A stretch of 36,074 bases of DNA from Actinobacteria bacterium casp-actino8 (GTDB lineage Bacteria > Actinomycetota > Acidimicrobiia > Acidimicrobiales > Ilumatobacteraceae), in the NCBI GenBank assembly GCA_001510455.1, contig LFFH01000001.1, forward strand, positions 1 through 36,074, in the 5' to 3' direction. Each line of letters begins with the position of its first letter. The first letter of the stretch is position 1. The notes beneath the pieces are model-generated. The model searched no databases. It was not told the origin of the DNA and was given only the letters and a program-made list of their open reading frames with translations. The position numbers and the translations under genes were made by a program. Positions 1 through 6,451 of this stretch are shown one piece after another.

Positions 1-286
1 GTTCTTCGGGTCGCGCCGTGCCCGAGGGCGGCGTGTCGAGACGATCCTTGATCACGCGCAACGGAAGGAAGTTCTCTTTTTGTTCCCGAAGGATGAACTT
101 CAGACGTTCGACGTCGTCGTCGTAGAACTTTCGATATCCCGACGGTGTGCGTTCGGGGACGATGAGGCCCTGGCTCTCGAGAAAGCGGATCTTGGAGATG
201 GTGATGTCGGGAAACTCCTCGAGCAGGAGACCGAGAACCTCTCCGATCGACAAGTACGGACGTTCGGCGGTCGATCGCTGGCTCAC
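1..286 (-). CDS. MerR-family transcriptional regulator, N-terminal part (3' end outside window)
   Basis: About 95 codons are visible, from a GTG at 284-286 whose first bases overlap the stop of the upstream FHA gene (GTGA, 283-286). The protein has a MerR winged-helix start: YLSIGEVL, then ITISKIRFLESQGLI, ERTPSGYRKFYDDDVERL and a helix running into VIKDRL. These correspond to the helix-turn-helix and wing of MerR regulators. The order gcvH - FHA (GarA/OdhI) - merR is the standard actinobacterial arrangement (Rv1826-Rv1827-Rv1828 in M. tuberculosis), so this is probably the Rv1828-type regulator. The C-terminal effector or dimerisation part lies outside the window, so the ligand cannot be judged. 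It is probably co-translated with the FHA gene. Confidence 0.9.
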   Translation of the reverse strand, partial: MSQRSTAERPYLSIGEVLGLLLEEFPDITISKIRFLESQGLIVPERTPSGYRKFYDDDVERLKFILREQKENFLPLRVIKDRLDTPPSGTARPEE

Positions 287-747
287 GCCAACTCCGACGA
301 CGCGATGAAGAGGAGACGGAAACGACCGATCAGGATCTCGTCACCTTGCTGAAGCACCACCGAATCGACGCGGCGTTGATTGACGTACGTGCCGTTCAAC
401 GAACCGACGTCCCGCAACACGTATTCGTCGGTGTCACGTCGTATCTCGGCATGTCGGCGGGACACGGAGATGTCGTCGAGGCTGATGTCGCTGTCGGGGT
501 GGCGACCGAGACGTGTGATCGGGTCCTGGAGCGAGAACCTCTCACCGGCCTGCGGTCCCGAACGCACCATCAGCGATGCCGTGCCGGTCCGGACGGCGGT
601 GCCACCGTCACCGAACACCGGCTCGTGGGCCACTCGGGACAACACTTGGGTGCGCTCGGGATCGGCCATCGAAGTGCCGCACGACGGACAAGCCGCGGAG
701 TCACCGCTCACACGGCTTCCGCAGGACGGACAGAACACTTTGCTCAC
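283..747 (-). CDS. FHA-domain signalling protein, GarA/OdhI type, with N-terminal zinc ribbon
   Basis: 154 aa. The GTG start at 747 overlaps the gcvH stop as GTGA (744-747). The ATG further upstream at 831 would lie inside gcvH and was rejected. Residues 6-23 hold two CxxC pairs (C6, C9, C20, C23), a predicted zinc ribbon. A segment ERTQVL (31-36) follows, then an FHA domain at about 58-150 with GRHPDSDI, SVSRRHAEI and GSLNGTYV, the phosphothreonine-binding signature. The FHA part closely resembles mycobacterial GarA and corynebacterial OdhI, which inhibit or redirect 2-oxoglutarate dehydrogenase and glutamate metabolism according to Ser/Thr-kinase phosphorylation. ERTQVL aligns with the ETTSVF phospho-motif of GarA, but only the second threonine (T33 here) is kept. 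The gene sits between gcvH and a merR gene, as in other actinobacteria. Confidence 0.92.
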   Translation of the reverse strand: MSKVFCPSCGSRVSGDSAACPSCGTSMADPERTQVLSRVAHEPVFGDGGTAVRTGTASLMVRSGPQAGERFSLQDPITRLGRHPDSDISLDDISVSRRHAEIRRDTDEYVLRDVGSLNGTYVNQRRVDSVVLQQGDEILIGRFRLLFIASSELA

Positions 748-1124
748 GATTGGCCGATCAGGTCCCGATAGGCGGCTGGTGACATCAGTTGGCTCACATC
801 GGTCGACGACATCGTGATCTCGCAGAGCCAACCGTCTCCGTACGGGTCGGAGTTGACCAGACCTGGTTCGCCGTCGAGCCGTTCGTTGACGGACGAGACC
901 ACTCCACCGACTGGTGCGTAGATGTCGGAGACGGACTTCGTGGACTCGACCTCACTGAACGAATCACCCGAACTCACCGAGGTGCCGACCGACGGGGCCT
1001 GGACGAACACGACGTCGCCGAGTGCGTCCTGCGCGTAGTCGGTGATTCCGACGCGGGCCACGGATCCATCGACTCGCACCCATTCGTGATCGGACGAATA
1101 GAGCAGGTCGTCGGGCACGTGCAT
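744..1124 (-). CDS. gcvH: Glycine cleavage system H protein (lipoyl carrier)
   Basis: 126 aa from the ATG at 1124, close to the usual GcvH length. It carries the lipoyl-domain signature: YSSDHEWVRV near the start, GITDYAQDALGDVVFV, then EVESTKSVSDIYAPVGG with the lipoylated lysine at K63. GcvH shuttles the aminomethyl group between the P, T and L proteins of glycine cleavage, and can also act in lipoate relay. No gcvP, gcvT or lpd is nearby. It heads a cluster with a GarA-like FHA protein and a MerR regulator, as is common in Actinobacteria. A TAGAAT hexamer ends 7 nt before the ATG, which supports this start and suggests a leaderless transcript. Confidence 0.96.
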   Translation of the reverse strand: MHVPDDLLYSSDHEWVRVDGSVARVGITDYAQDALGDVVFVQAPSVGTSVSSGDSFSEVESTKSVSDIYAPVGGVVSSVNERLDGEPGLVNSDPYGDGWLCEITMSSTDVSQLMSPAAYRDLIGQS

Positions 1125-1131
1125 GGGCGGA

Positions 1132-1137
1132 ATTCTA
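1132..1137 (-). promoter_or_regulatory. -10 box of gcvH, leaderless geometry
   Basis: TAGAAT on the minus strand, separated by 7 nt from the gcvH ATG (1124). Initiation about 7 nt after a -10 box would put the transcript start on the A of ATG. No convincing -35 is visible. Confidence 0.6.
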
Positions 1138-1156
1138 GTGGAAACGACGGTGCGTT

Positions 1157-1750
1157 TCAGCGGGTGAGACTCCGTCGGATGACGGGCACGTACTGAATTG
1201 CAGTGACGTAGCTGAGCGTGAGACCGATCGGCCCGATGATCCAGGCGGCAACGGTGAAGGCGTCGGCGACGGCGAGCGAGCTCTCCCCCATCACGAATCC
1301 GGGGAAGGTGAACATGAGGATGAAGGTGGCCCACTTGCCGAGATAGGTGACGTCGAAACGTTCCATCCCCGCCAACAGGGTCAACAGGGCGACCGTCCCA
1401 CCGAACACGACCTCTCGCACCAGCACTGCGAGGCAGAACCAGAGAGGTGCCGAGCCGTCGATCATGATCGCAACGATGGCCACCACGAAGAGGAGCCGGT
1501 CGGCCGTCGGATCGAAGATCTTCCCGAATTCACTCACCTGGTCGAAACGGCGCGCCACCCAGCCATCGATCCAATCGGTTGCACCGAGTGCTCCGAGGAG
1601 CCAGGCGGCATAGGCCCGATCGTCCCGACCGAGCAGCAGCCAGAGAAAGAGCGGAAGGCACGACAGTCGAACGAGAGTGATGAAGTTCGGCCAGGTCCAG
1701 ACGTTCCACGGTGGACGATGCGCGTCCGGGACCGACTCCTGTGACTCCAC
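1157..1750 (-). CDS. CDP-alcohol phosphatidyltransferase (PgsA-like)
   Basis: 197 aa integral-membrane enzyme. It carries the full CDP-alcohol phosphatidyltransferase signature D59-x2-D62-G-x2-A-R-x8-G76-x3-D80-x3-D84, seen as DWIDGWVARRF then GKIFDPTAD, with several hydrophobic segments around it. Family members transfer a phosphatidyl group from CDP-diacylglycerol to an alcohol such as glycerol-3-phosphate or inositol. The exact substrate is not clear from sequence; phosphatidylglycerophosphate synthase-like is the most likely reading. The GTG at 1750 was chosen because a TACTCT hexamer sits 6 nt upstream and the longer frame would run into the divergent SDR gene. It shares a 63-bp divergent intergenic region with that gene. 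Confidence 0.9.
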   Translation of the reverse strand: MESQESVPDAHRPPWNVWTWPNFITLVRLSCLPLFLWLLLGRDDRAYAAWLLGALGATDWIDGWVARRFDQVSEFGKIFDPTADRLLFVVAIVAIMIDGSAPLWFCLAVLVREVVFGGTVALLTLLAGMERFDVTYLGKWATFILMFTFPGFVMGESSLAVADAFTVAAWIIGPIGLTLSYVTAIQYVPVIRRSLTR

Positions 1751-1756
1751 ACGACG

Positions 1757-1762
1757 AGAGTA
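1757..1762 (-). promoter_or_regulatory. -10 box of the CDP-alcohol phosphatidyltransferase gene, leaderless geometry
   Basis: TACTCT on the minus strand with exactly 6 nt (CGTCGT) to the GTG start at 1750. No clear -35. Confidence 0.55.
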
Positions 1763-1801
1763 GACCGTGGTCGTCGGTGATCGTCGTCCAGAGAAGCCGT
1801 C

Positions 1802-1807
1802 TAGGGT
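1802..1807 (+). promoter_or_regulatory. -10 box of the SDR gene, leaderless geometry
   Basis: TAGGGT with exactly 6 nt (TCGCTC) to the ATG at 1814. It faces the divergent -10 box at 1757-1762, so the two promoters share about 40 bp. Confidence 0.5.
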
Positions 1808-1813
1808 TCGCTC

Positions 1814-2626
1814 ATGCGGAGCGGTCTTCTGGACGGTCGAGTCGTGGTGGTGACCGGGGGTGGTTCCGGCCTCGGGGAAGCATGTGCCGTTCGCTTGGCC
1901 GAAGACGGTGCCCATGTCGTGGTGGGCGACATCGATGAGGCGGCCGCCGGTCGAGTGGCATCATCGGTCGGGGGTGAAGCCGCGGTGTTCGACGTGGCCG
2001 ACTCGGCGGCTGTCGATGCAGCCGTCGACCGGATCGTGGCTCACCACGGTCGTATCGACGTGATGATCAACAATGCGGGGATCGCTCCCCCATCGTCGCC
2101 CGAGAGAACCCAGATCTCGATCGCCAATCAGATGAAGCGGATGGAAGGTCGGCATCACGAACAGGTCCCCACCGACGCAACGGTCGGTTTGTCGGATGCC
2201 GACTGGGATCGCATGATCCGCGTCCACCTGTACGGAGTGTTCCACGGAACGAGAGCCGCGCTCCGCCACATGACACCAGCGCGATCAGGCTCGGTGATCA
2301 ACCTGTCGTCCATCCTCGGACTTCGCCCGATGGCCGGCGCACCTCATTACGCGGCGGCCAAGGCGGCCATCATCGCATTGTCGAAATCGGTCGCCCAGGA
2401 AGTGGCGGCGTTCGGCGTTCGCGTGAACACCGTGTGTCCCGGTTGGATCGACACACCACTTTTGTCGCCCATGGATCCTCTCGTTCTCGACGCGATTCGC
2501 ATGCAGATCCCGGCTGGGCGCATGGGAGCCCCCCACGAGATCGCCGAAGTCGTTCGCTTCCTTGCCGGACCCGAGTCCTCGTACTGTGTCGGAGAGGTGT
2601 TCGCCGCGTCAGGAGGTTGGGTCTGA
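1814..2626 (+). CDS. Short-chain dehydrogenase/reductase (SDR)
   Basis: 270 aa. Classical SDR: nucleotide-binding TGGGSGLG (14-21), NNAG (86-89), and a catalytic serine in NLSS (about 166) with Y179 and K183 in YAAAK, followed by CPGWIDTPLL and a C-terminal ASGGWV. A roughly 30-residue insertion (about 92-125, with QMKRMEGRHHEQVP) follows NNAG, where most SDRs run straight into the next helix. D39 at the end of beta-2 (VVGDIDE) suggests preference for NAD(H). The substrate cannot be read from sequence. It is followed by a HIT protein with a 1-bp TGATG overlap, so the two are probably co-translated. Confidence 0.9.
   Translation: MRSGLLDGRVVVVTGGGSGLGEACAVRLAEDGAHVVVGDIDEAAAGRVASSVGGEAAVFDVADSAAVDAAVDRIVAHHGRIDVMINNAGIAPPSSPERTQISIANQMKRMEGRHHEQVPTDATVGLSDADWDRMIRVHLYGVFHGTRAALRHMTPARSGSVINLSSILGLRPMAGAPHYAAAKAAIIALSKSVAQEVAAFGVRVNTVCPGWIDTPLLSPMDPLVLDAIRMQIPAGRMGAPHEIAEVVRFLAGPESSYCVGEVFAASGGWV
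2611..2616 (+). promoter_or_regulatory. Shine-Dalgarno of the HIT gene
   Basis: AGGAGG inside the last SDR codons, 9 nt before the ATG at 2626. It supports that start over an ATG further upstream in the same frame. Confidence 0.75.
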
Positions 2627-3045
2627 TGCCCACGGTCTTCACACGAATCATCGACGGGGAGATTCCCGGCACGTTCGTCTGGAAGGACGACCAAGTGGTG
2701 GCCTTCTTGTCGATCAACCCGATCGCGCCCGGACACGTGCTGGTGGTTCCCCGAGCCGAGATCGATCATTGGATCGAGTGCTCACCCGCGCTCTCGCGTC
2801 GGATCTTCGAAGTGGCACACGTCATCGGAAGTGCGCAGCAGGCGGCGTTCGACTGCGAACGCGTCGGACTCGTGATCGCTGGTTACGAGGTTCCGCACAC
2901 GCACGTTCACGTCATCCCGACCGAGGGGATGCATCATCTCTCGTTCGCCAACGCGGCCACCACGGTTTCGCGTGACGACTTGGATTCGTGGGCCGAACGG
3001 ATCAGGGCGGCCTTGCGGGCCGCGGGGCGCTCCGAGGTCGTCTGA
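2626..3045 (+). CDS. HIT-family nucleotide hydrolase/transferase
   Basis: 139 aa. Opens with FTRIIDGEIPGTFVWKDDQ and has PIAPGHVLVVPRAEIDHW, typical of HINT-branch HIT proteins, and the histidine triad H91-T-H93-V-H95-V as HTHVHVIP, where the middle histidine is the nucleophile. Such proteins hydrolyse nucleoside phosphoramidates or dinucleotides, releasing AMP or GMP; the physiological substrate is usually unknown. The ATG at 2626 overlaps the TGA of the SDR gene by one base and has a strong Shine-Dalgarno. It is convergent with the SRAP gene. Confidence 0.93.
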   Translation: MPTVFTRIIDGEIPGTFVWKDDQVVAFLSINPIAPGHVLVVPRAEIDHWIECSPALSRRIFEVAHVIGSAQQAAFDCERVGLVIAGYEVPHTHVHVIPTEGMHHLSFANAATTVSRDDLDSWAERIRAALRAAGRSEVV

Positions 3046-3063
3046 CCGGCACGAGCCGTTTCA

Positions 3064-3078
3064 GGTCGTCAATCGACC
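3064..3078. terminator. Short inverted repeat at the HIT/SRAP convergent junction
   Basis: GGTCG-TCAAT-CGACC, a 5-bp stem with a 5-nt loop that includes the SRAP stop codon (3069-3071). No T-tract follows on either strand. It is a weak candidate on its own; it is listed because every convergent junction in the window has such a hairpin. Confidence 0.25.
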
Positions 3079-3773
3079 GGATCGAGCAAGGATGGGTCGT
3101 TGTTGCGCACGGAATTGACCCGAGTGCTCACGGGACGAAGGGTGATCGAGGTGGGCGGAGCCGAGATCATGAGCGCGGTGAGTTCGGCTCGATCCGAGAT
3201 CGATGGGTCGAGCCATGTCGACCAGTCTCTCTCGTCGAGGATGACGGGCATCCGATCGTGAACCGGAGCGATCAGTTCGTTCGCCTCGGTCGTGAGGACA
3301 CAACACGTGTGGAGCCAGGGTGAGTCGACATCGGATCGCCACGACGACCACAGTCCGGCCACCGCGAGCGGACGGCCATCACGACGAGTGACGTAGACCG
3401 GTTCCTTCGGAGCCTTCGTCGGACGCGGAGCGTCGTAGACGGTCCGCCATTCGTAGAAGCCGTCCATGGGAACGATGCATCGGCGCGACGGGACGAGGTG
3501 GCGGAAAGACGGCTTCTCGAAGACGGTCTCCGATCGGGCGTTCACGAGACGAGCCGATCCGGACGAATCCTTGGCCCACGACGGCACGAGGCCCCACTGG
3601 AAACGGCCGAGGCGCCGGCGCCCTTCTCGATCGACGGCCACCGCCAGAACCTTCGTGGTAGGAGCCACGTTGTGATTGGGGTGGAAGTCGGCGACCTCGT
3701 CAGAGGGCGTCTCGGTTCCGAACAACTGAGCCAGCTCGGCCGGTGGCGTGAGTGAGGTGAAGCGACCGCACAC
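3069..3773 (-). CDS. SRAP-family protein (YedK/HMCES), abasic-site DNA-protein crosslink protein
   Basis: 234 aa. The GTG at 3773 makes the N-terminus (M)CGRFTS, placing the catalytic cysteine at residue 2 as the family requires after Met removal. Other conserved residues are visible: N78 in LVNARSET, E108 in DGFYEW and H172 in PVHDRMPVIL. SRAP proteins form a thiazolidine crosslink with abasic sites in single-stranded DNA, shielding them from strand breakage, and are often linked to the SOS response. An in-frame ATG upstream would bury the cysteine internally and was rejected. A TACGTT hexamer 6 nt before the GTG agrees with this start. I see no clear LexA box. Confidence 0.95.
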   Translation of the reverse strand: MCGRFTSLTPPAELAQLFGTETPSDEVADFHPNHNVAPTTKVLAVAVDREGRRRLGRFQWGLVPSWAKDSSGSARLVNARSETVFEKPSFRHLVPSRRCIVPMDGFYEWRTVYDAPRPTKAPKEPVYVTRRDGRPLAVAGLWSSWRSDVDSPWLHTCCVLTTEANELIAPVHDRMPVILDERDWSTWLDPSISDRAELTALMISAPPTSITLRPVSTRVNSVRNNDPSLLDPVD

Positions 3774-3779
3774 GCTCGC

Positions 3780-3785
3780 AACGTA
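3780..3785 (-). promoter_or_regulatory. -10 box of the SRAP gene, leaderless geometry
   Basis: TACGTT on the minus strand with 6 nt (GCGAGC) to the GTG at 3773. The start codon is independently fixed by the catalytic Cys2, so this is one of the best-anchored examples of the spacing rule. Confidence 0.6.
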
Positions 3786-3799
3786 CAGGGTCGGGGGGC

Positions 3800-3805
3800 T
3801 ACCGT
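3800..3805 (+). promoter_or_regulatory. Possible -10 box of the amidohydrolase pair
   Basis: TACCGT, 23 nt before the ATG at 3829. This would give a short leader containing the Shine-Dalgarno at 3818-3824, unlike the leaderless units nearby. Low certainty: no -35 is visible. Confidence 0.3.
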
Positions 3806-3817
3806 CGGAGTCGATCG

Positions 3818-3824
3818 AAGGAGG
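3818..3824 (+). promoter_or_regulatory. Shine-Dalgarno of the first amidohydrolase gene
   Basis: AAGGAGG, 4 nt before the ATG at 3829, with the purine run continuing one more base. It decides the start against an ATG at 3748 that would overlap the divergent SRAP gene. Confidence 0.75.
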
Positions 3825-3828
3825 GCTC

Positions 3829-5034
3829 ATGTCCACGACCACGTCCGTCACTCCCCATCCCGACCTCGGTTTCGCGGCTTTCGATGCCGACAATCACTAC
3901 TACGAGGCCGAGGACGCGTTCATTCGACACATCCCGGCCGACATGGCGTCGCGATGCATGCAGTGGGCCGAGATCAAGGGCAAGCGTCGCCTGCTCGTCG
4001 GAGGTCGCGTCAATCGCTTCATTCCCAATCCGACCTTCGATCCGGTGTCGAAGCCCGGTGCCCTCGACGACTACTTCCGCGGTCGCGTTTCGGGTGAAGA
4101 CATGCGCAAACTCTTCGGAGAACTCGATCCGATCAGCCCGGCCTACCGGAACCGCGATGCCCGTCTCGCCATCATGGACGAACAAGGTGTCGAGGCCGCC
4201 ATGTTCTTTCCCACGCTCGCCGTCGGGATGGAAGAGTCTTTGAAACACGACGTCCCAGCGCTGTGTGCAGCGTTCCGAGCCTTCAATCGCTGGGTCGACG
4301 AAGACTGGGGTGTGCACTACCAAGATCGCATCTTCGCGGCGCCGTACATCACGCTCGCCGATCCGCAGTGGGCGATCGACGAAGCCGACTGGGCCATCGC
4401 CCACGGCGCACGAGTCGTCGTGATGCGCACGTCGCCGGCGCCGGTTGCCAGTGGTGCGACCCGGTCTCCCGGTGATCCGATCTTCGATCCGTACTGGGCC
4501 CGCCTCGCCGAGGCCGGTGTTTCGGTTGCGTTCCACTCCGGGGACGCCGGATACGGGAGATACATCGACGACTGGGAGCCGACGGGTGAGTTCGAAGCCT
4601 TCCGTCAGTCGCCGATGCGACTCATGACGAGTGACCGAGCACCTTTCGACATGTTCGCAGTGCTGGTCACCCATGGCGTGCTGTCCCGCCACCCGAAACT
4701 CCGTCTGGCGTCGATCGAGGCCGGAGCCGACTGGGTGCCGAATCTCGTGAAGAAGTTCAAGAAGGCGTATTCGGCCCAGCCCTTCCAGTTCGCCAAGGAT
4801 CCGGTCGAACAGTTCCGTGAGCAGGTGTGGGTTGCTCCCTTCTACGAGGACGATCTACGCCTCTTGGCCGACACCATCGGCGTCGAGCGACTCCTCTTCG
4901 GTAGTGACTTCCCTCATGCCGAGGGCCTCGCCGTTCCGACGTCGTTCAAGAACGATCTGGTCGGATTCGCCGACCATGAGATCAAGATGGTCATGCGCGA
5001 CAACGGTTTCGCTTTCCTGGGGGCCACTTCGTGA
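3829..5034 (+). CDS. Amidohydrolase-2 family (ACMSD-like) metal-dependent hydrolase
   Basis: 401 aa. TIM-barrel amidohydrolase-2 features: FDADNHYYE at the N-terminus, where the classical HxH metal motif is reduced to DNH; VAFHSGDAGYG with a barrel histidine; ASIEAGADWVPNLVKKFKKA; and LLFGSDFPHAEGL near the C-terminus with the conserved aspartate. The family includes decarboxylases and hydrolases acting on aromatic or ring-cleavage carboxylates, and such proteins are abundant in Actinobacteria. The substrate is unknown. The next gene, a relative, overlaps by GTGA (5031-5034), which suggests coupled translation and possibly a two-subunit enzyme. Confidence 0.88.
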   Translation: MSTTTSVTPHPDLGFAAFDADNHYYEAEDAFIRHIPADMASRCMQWAEIKGKRRLLVGGRVNRFIPNPTFDPVSKPGALDDYFRGRVSGEDMRKLFGELDPISPAYRNRDARLAIMDEQGVEAAMFFPTLAVGMEESLKHDVPALCAAFRAFNRWVDEDWGVHYQDRIFAAPYITLADPQWAIDEADWAIAHGARVVVMRTSPAPVASGATRSPGDPIFDPYWARLAEAGVSVAFHSGDAGYGRYIDDWEPTGEFEAFRQSPMRLMTSDRAPFDMFAVLVTHGVLSRHPKLRLASIEAGADWVPNLVKKFKKAYSAQPFQFAKDPVEQFREQVWVAPFYEDDLRLLADTIGVERLLFGSDFPHAEGLAVPTSFKNDLVGFADHEIKMVMRDNGFAFLGATS

Positions 5035-5918
5035 CACGAGACGACTCGTCGAACCGGGATTTCTCGTCAATTGGCATCATCGAGACGATGATGGGCTTTC
5101 CCGATCCGGACCCACGACGGCTGTACGAGTTCTTCCGCGGCAACATCAAGGAGCCGTCGAGCAAGGAAACGATGTTCCCCGTCGAGTACTTGTTCAAACA
5201 CAACGTTCCCGGAGCGCTCGAACAGGATCTCGACCCGGTCGAAGTCGCCCTGTCGACCATGGATCACTTCGGAATCGAACGATCGATGATCGGAGTGGAG
5301 GGTGAACCCGGATCACGAGCGATTCGTGAGTTTCCTGATCGATTCATCGCTTCGTGCAGTGCCGACGCCAACAACGGCGTCGATGAGGTCCGAAAGATTC
5401 GGCGACTCCATGAAGAGGTGGGCCTTCGTGCGGTCGGGACCTTTCCGGCCGGTTGTACCCCTCAGGTGCCGATCGATCACGCCAGGTGGTACCCGATCTA
5501 TTCGGTGTGCGCCGAGCTCGGTGTTCCGATCTTCATCTGTGCCGGCATCCCGGGCCCTCGCGTGCCGAGCATGTGTCAGCACGTCGAGATGCTCGACATC
5601 GTGTGCTACGACTTTCCCGAGCTCACCATCGTCACTCGTCACGGATGTCAACCCTGGACCGAACTGGCCGTCAAGTTGATGCTCAAGTGGCCGAACTTGC
5701 ACTATTCGACTTCGGCCTTCGCTCCGAAGCACTACGACCCGCGGATCATCGACTACGCGAATTCACGTGGTGCCGACCGCATCATCTACGCCGGTTACTG
5801 GCCGATGGGCCTGACCTACGAACGCATCTTCGGCGACCTGCCTCACGTGCCCTTCAAGGACGACGTCTGGCCGAAGTTCCTGCGCGAGAACGCTCTACGG
5901 GTTCTCGGACTGAACTGA
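5031..5918 (+). CDS. Amidohydrolase-family protein lacking the canonical metal-site aspartate
   Basis: 295 aa from the GTG at 5031, overlapping the preceding stop by 4 bp. Barrel-like segments resemble amidohydrolase-2 proteins: EVGLRAVGTFPAG, GVPIFICAGIPGPRVP, LTIVTRHGCQPW, LMLKWPNLHYSTSAF. Where relatives carry a GSDxPH loop with the catalytic aspartate, this protein has IIYAGYWPMGLTYERIF, with no Asp. The N-terminus also lacks an HxH or DxH motif. I recall YAGYxPMG loops in an actinobacterial subfamily of unknown function, so this is not obviously a decayed gene. It may be a non-catalytic partner of the upstream enzyme or use a different chemistry. The function is not known. Confidence 0.8.
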   Translation: MTRDDSSNRDFSSIGIIETMMGFPDPDPRRLYEFFRGNIKEPSSKETMFPVEYLFKHNVPGALEQDLDPVEVALSTMDHFGIERSMIGVEGEPGSRAIREFPDRFIASCSADANNGVDEVRKIRRLHEEVGLRAVGTFPAGCTPQVPIDHARWYPIYSVCAELGVPIFICAGIPGPRVPSMCQHVEMLDIVCYDFPELTIVTRHGCQPWTELAVKLMLKWPNLHYSTSAFAPKHYDPRIIDYANSRGADRIIYAGYWPMGLTYERIFGDLPHVPFKDDVWPKFLRENALRVLGLN

Positions 5919-5923
5919 GGGTG

Positions 5924-5941
5924 TCACGAACCGCTTCGTGA
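5924..5941. terminator. Hairpin at the amidohydrolase/thioesterase convergent junction
   Basis: TCACGAA-CCGC-TTCGTGA, a perfect 7-bp stem with a tetraloop, 5 bp after the plus-strand stop and overlapping the minus-strand thioesterase stop (5924-5926). There is no T-tract on either side. Being symmetric, it could act on both transcripts. Confidence 0.4.
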
Positions 5942-6400
5942 TCGAACGAGGAAGTAGGTCAGCGATGCGCTGGCGATCGTCTTCCCCGTGCTCGCTCCGA
6001 CGATTTCGGCCTCGCAGAACACCAGTGATCGTCCCCGTTTGACGACCCAACCCTCGGCGATGGCTGTCTCTCCGACGAGCGCAGAGAGATATCGAACGTG
6101 CATGTCGACCGTGGAGTATCCGGCTTCGGGTTCGAGGCCGGTTCCGATCGCCGGAACCAAGACCACGTCGAGCAGAGTCGCAATGGCCCCACCGTGCACG
6201 ATGCCCATCGGTTGTTCGAGTTCGGGCCGGAACGGCATCGACATGCGGCAGTAGTCCTGTCGAACCTCGTCGACGACGATTCCGACGAGCTGTGGGAAGT
6301 AGACCCGATCCCATTTGCCGAACTTCATCCATCGCTCGCGTGTGGTGGCATCGACGGGAGCGAACAGTCGAGAACGATCGGTTTCCTGCGTGGGGTCCAT
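5924..6400 (-). CDS. PaaI-like hotdog-fold acyl-CoA thioesterase
   Basis: 158 aa from the ATG at 6400. The hotdog thioesterase signature MGIVHGGAIATLLD (about 65-78) is followed by YSTVDMHVRYLS, TAIAEGWVVKRGRSLVFCEAEI and a strand ending in ASASLTYFLV, the pattern of the PaaI/YbgC-type 4HBT superfamily. These enzymes hydrolyse acyl- or aryl-CoA thioesters; the specific substrate cannot be inferred. The neighbouring divergent desaturase is only weak context for a lipid role. Unlike most unit-heading genes here, it has no TANNNT box 6-8 nt upstream; only a weak GAGAG precedes it. The frame stays open upstream, but the similarity begins only here. Confidence 0.88.
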   Translation of the reverse strand: MDPTQETDRSRLFAPVDATTRERWMKFGKWDRVYFPQLVGIVVDEVRQDYCRMSMPFRPELEQPMGIVHGGAIATLLDVVLVPAIGTGLEPEAGYSTVDMHVRYLSALVGETAIAEGWVVKRGRSLVFCEAEIVGASTGKTIASASLTYFLVRSRSGS

Positions 6401-6439
6401 GGCGTACTCTCGCACATTCGGCGATTCGGACCACCGTGC

Positions 6440-6445
6440 TAGTTT
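6440..6445 (+). promoter_or_regulatory. -10 box of the desaturase gene, leaderless geometry
   Basis: TAGTTT with exactly 6 nt (TCGATC) to the ATG at 6452. It lies in the 51-bp divergent gap to the thioesterase gene. Confidence 0.55.
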
Positions 6446-6451
6446 TCGATC

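Noticed and set aside
3748..3828. N-terminal extension of the first amidohydrolase
   Set aside because: It would overlap the SRAP start on the opposite strand and ignores a strong Shine-Dalgarno just before the ATG at 3829.
5031..5918. Second amidohydrolase as a pseudogene
   Set aside because: The frame is intact over 295 codons, is tightly coupled to the first gene, and the unusual YAGYWPMG loop seems to recur in a subfamily, so decay is not indicated.
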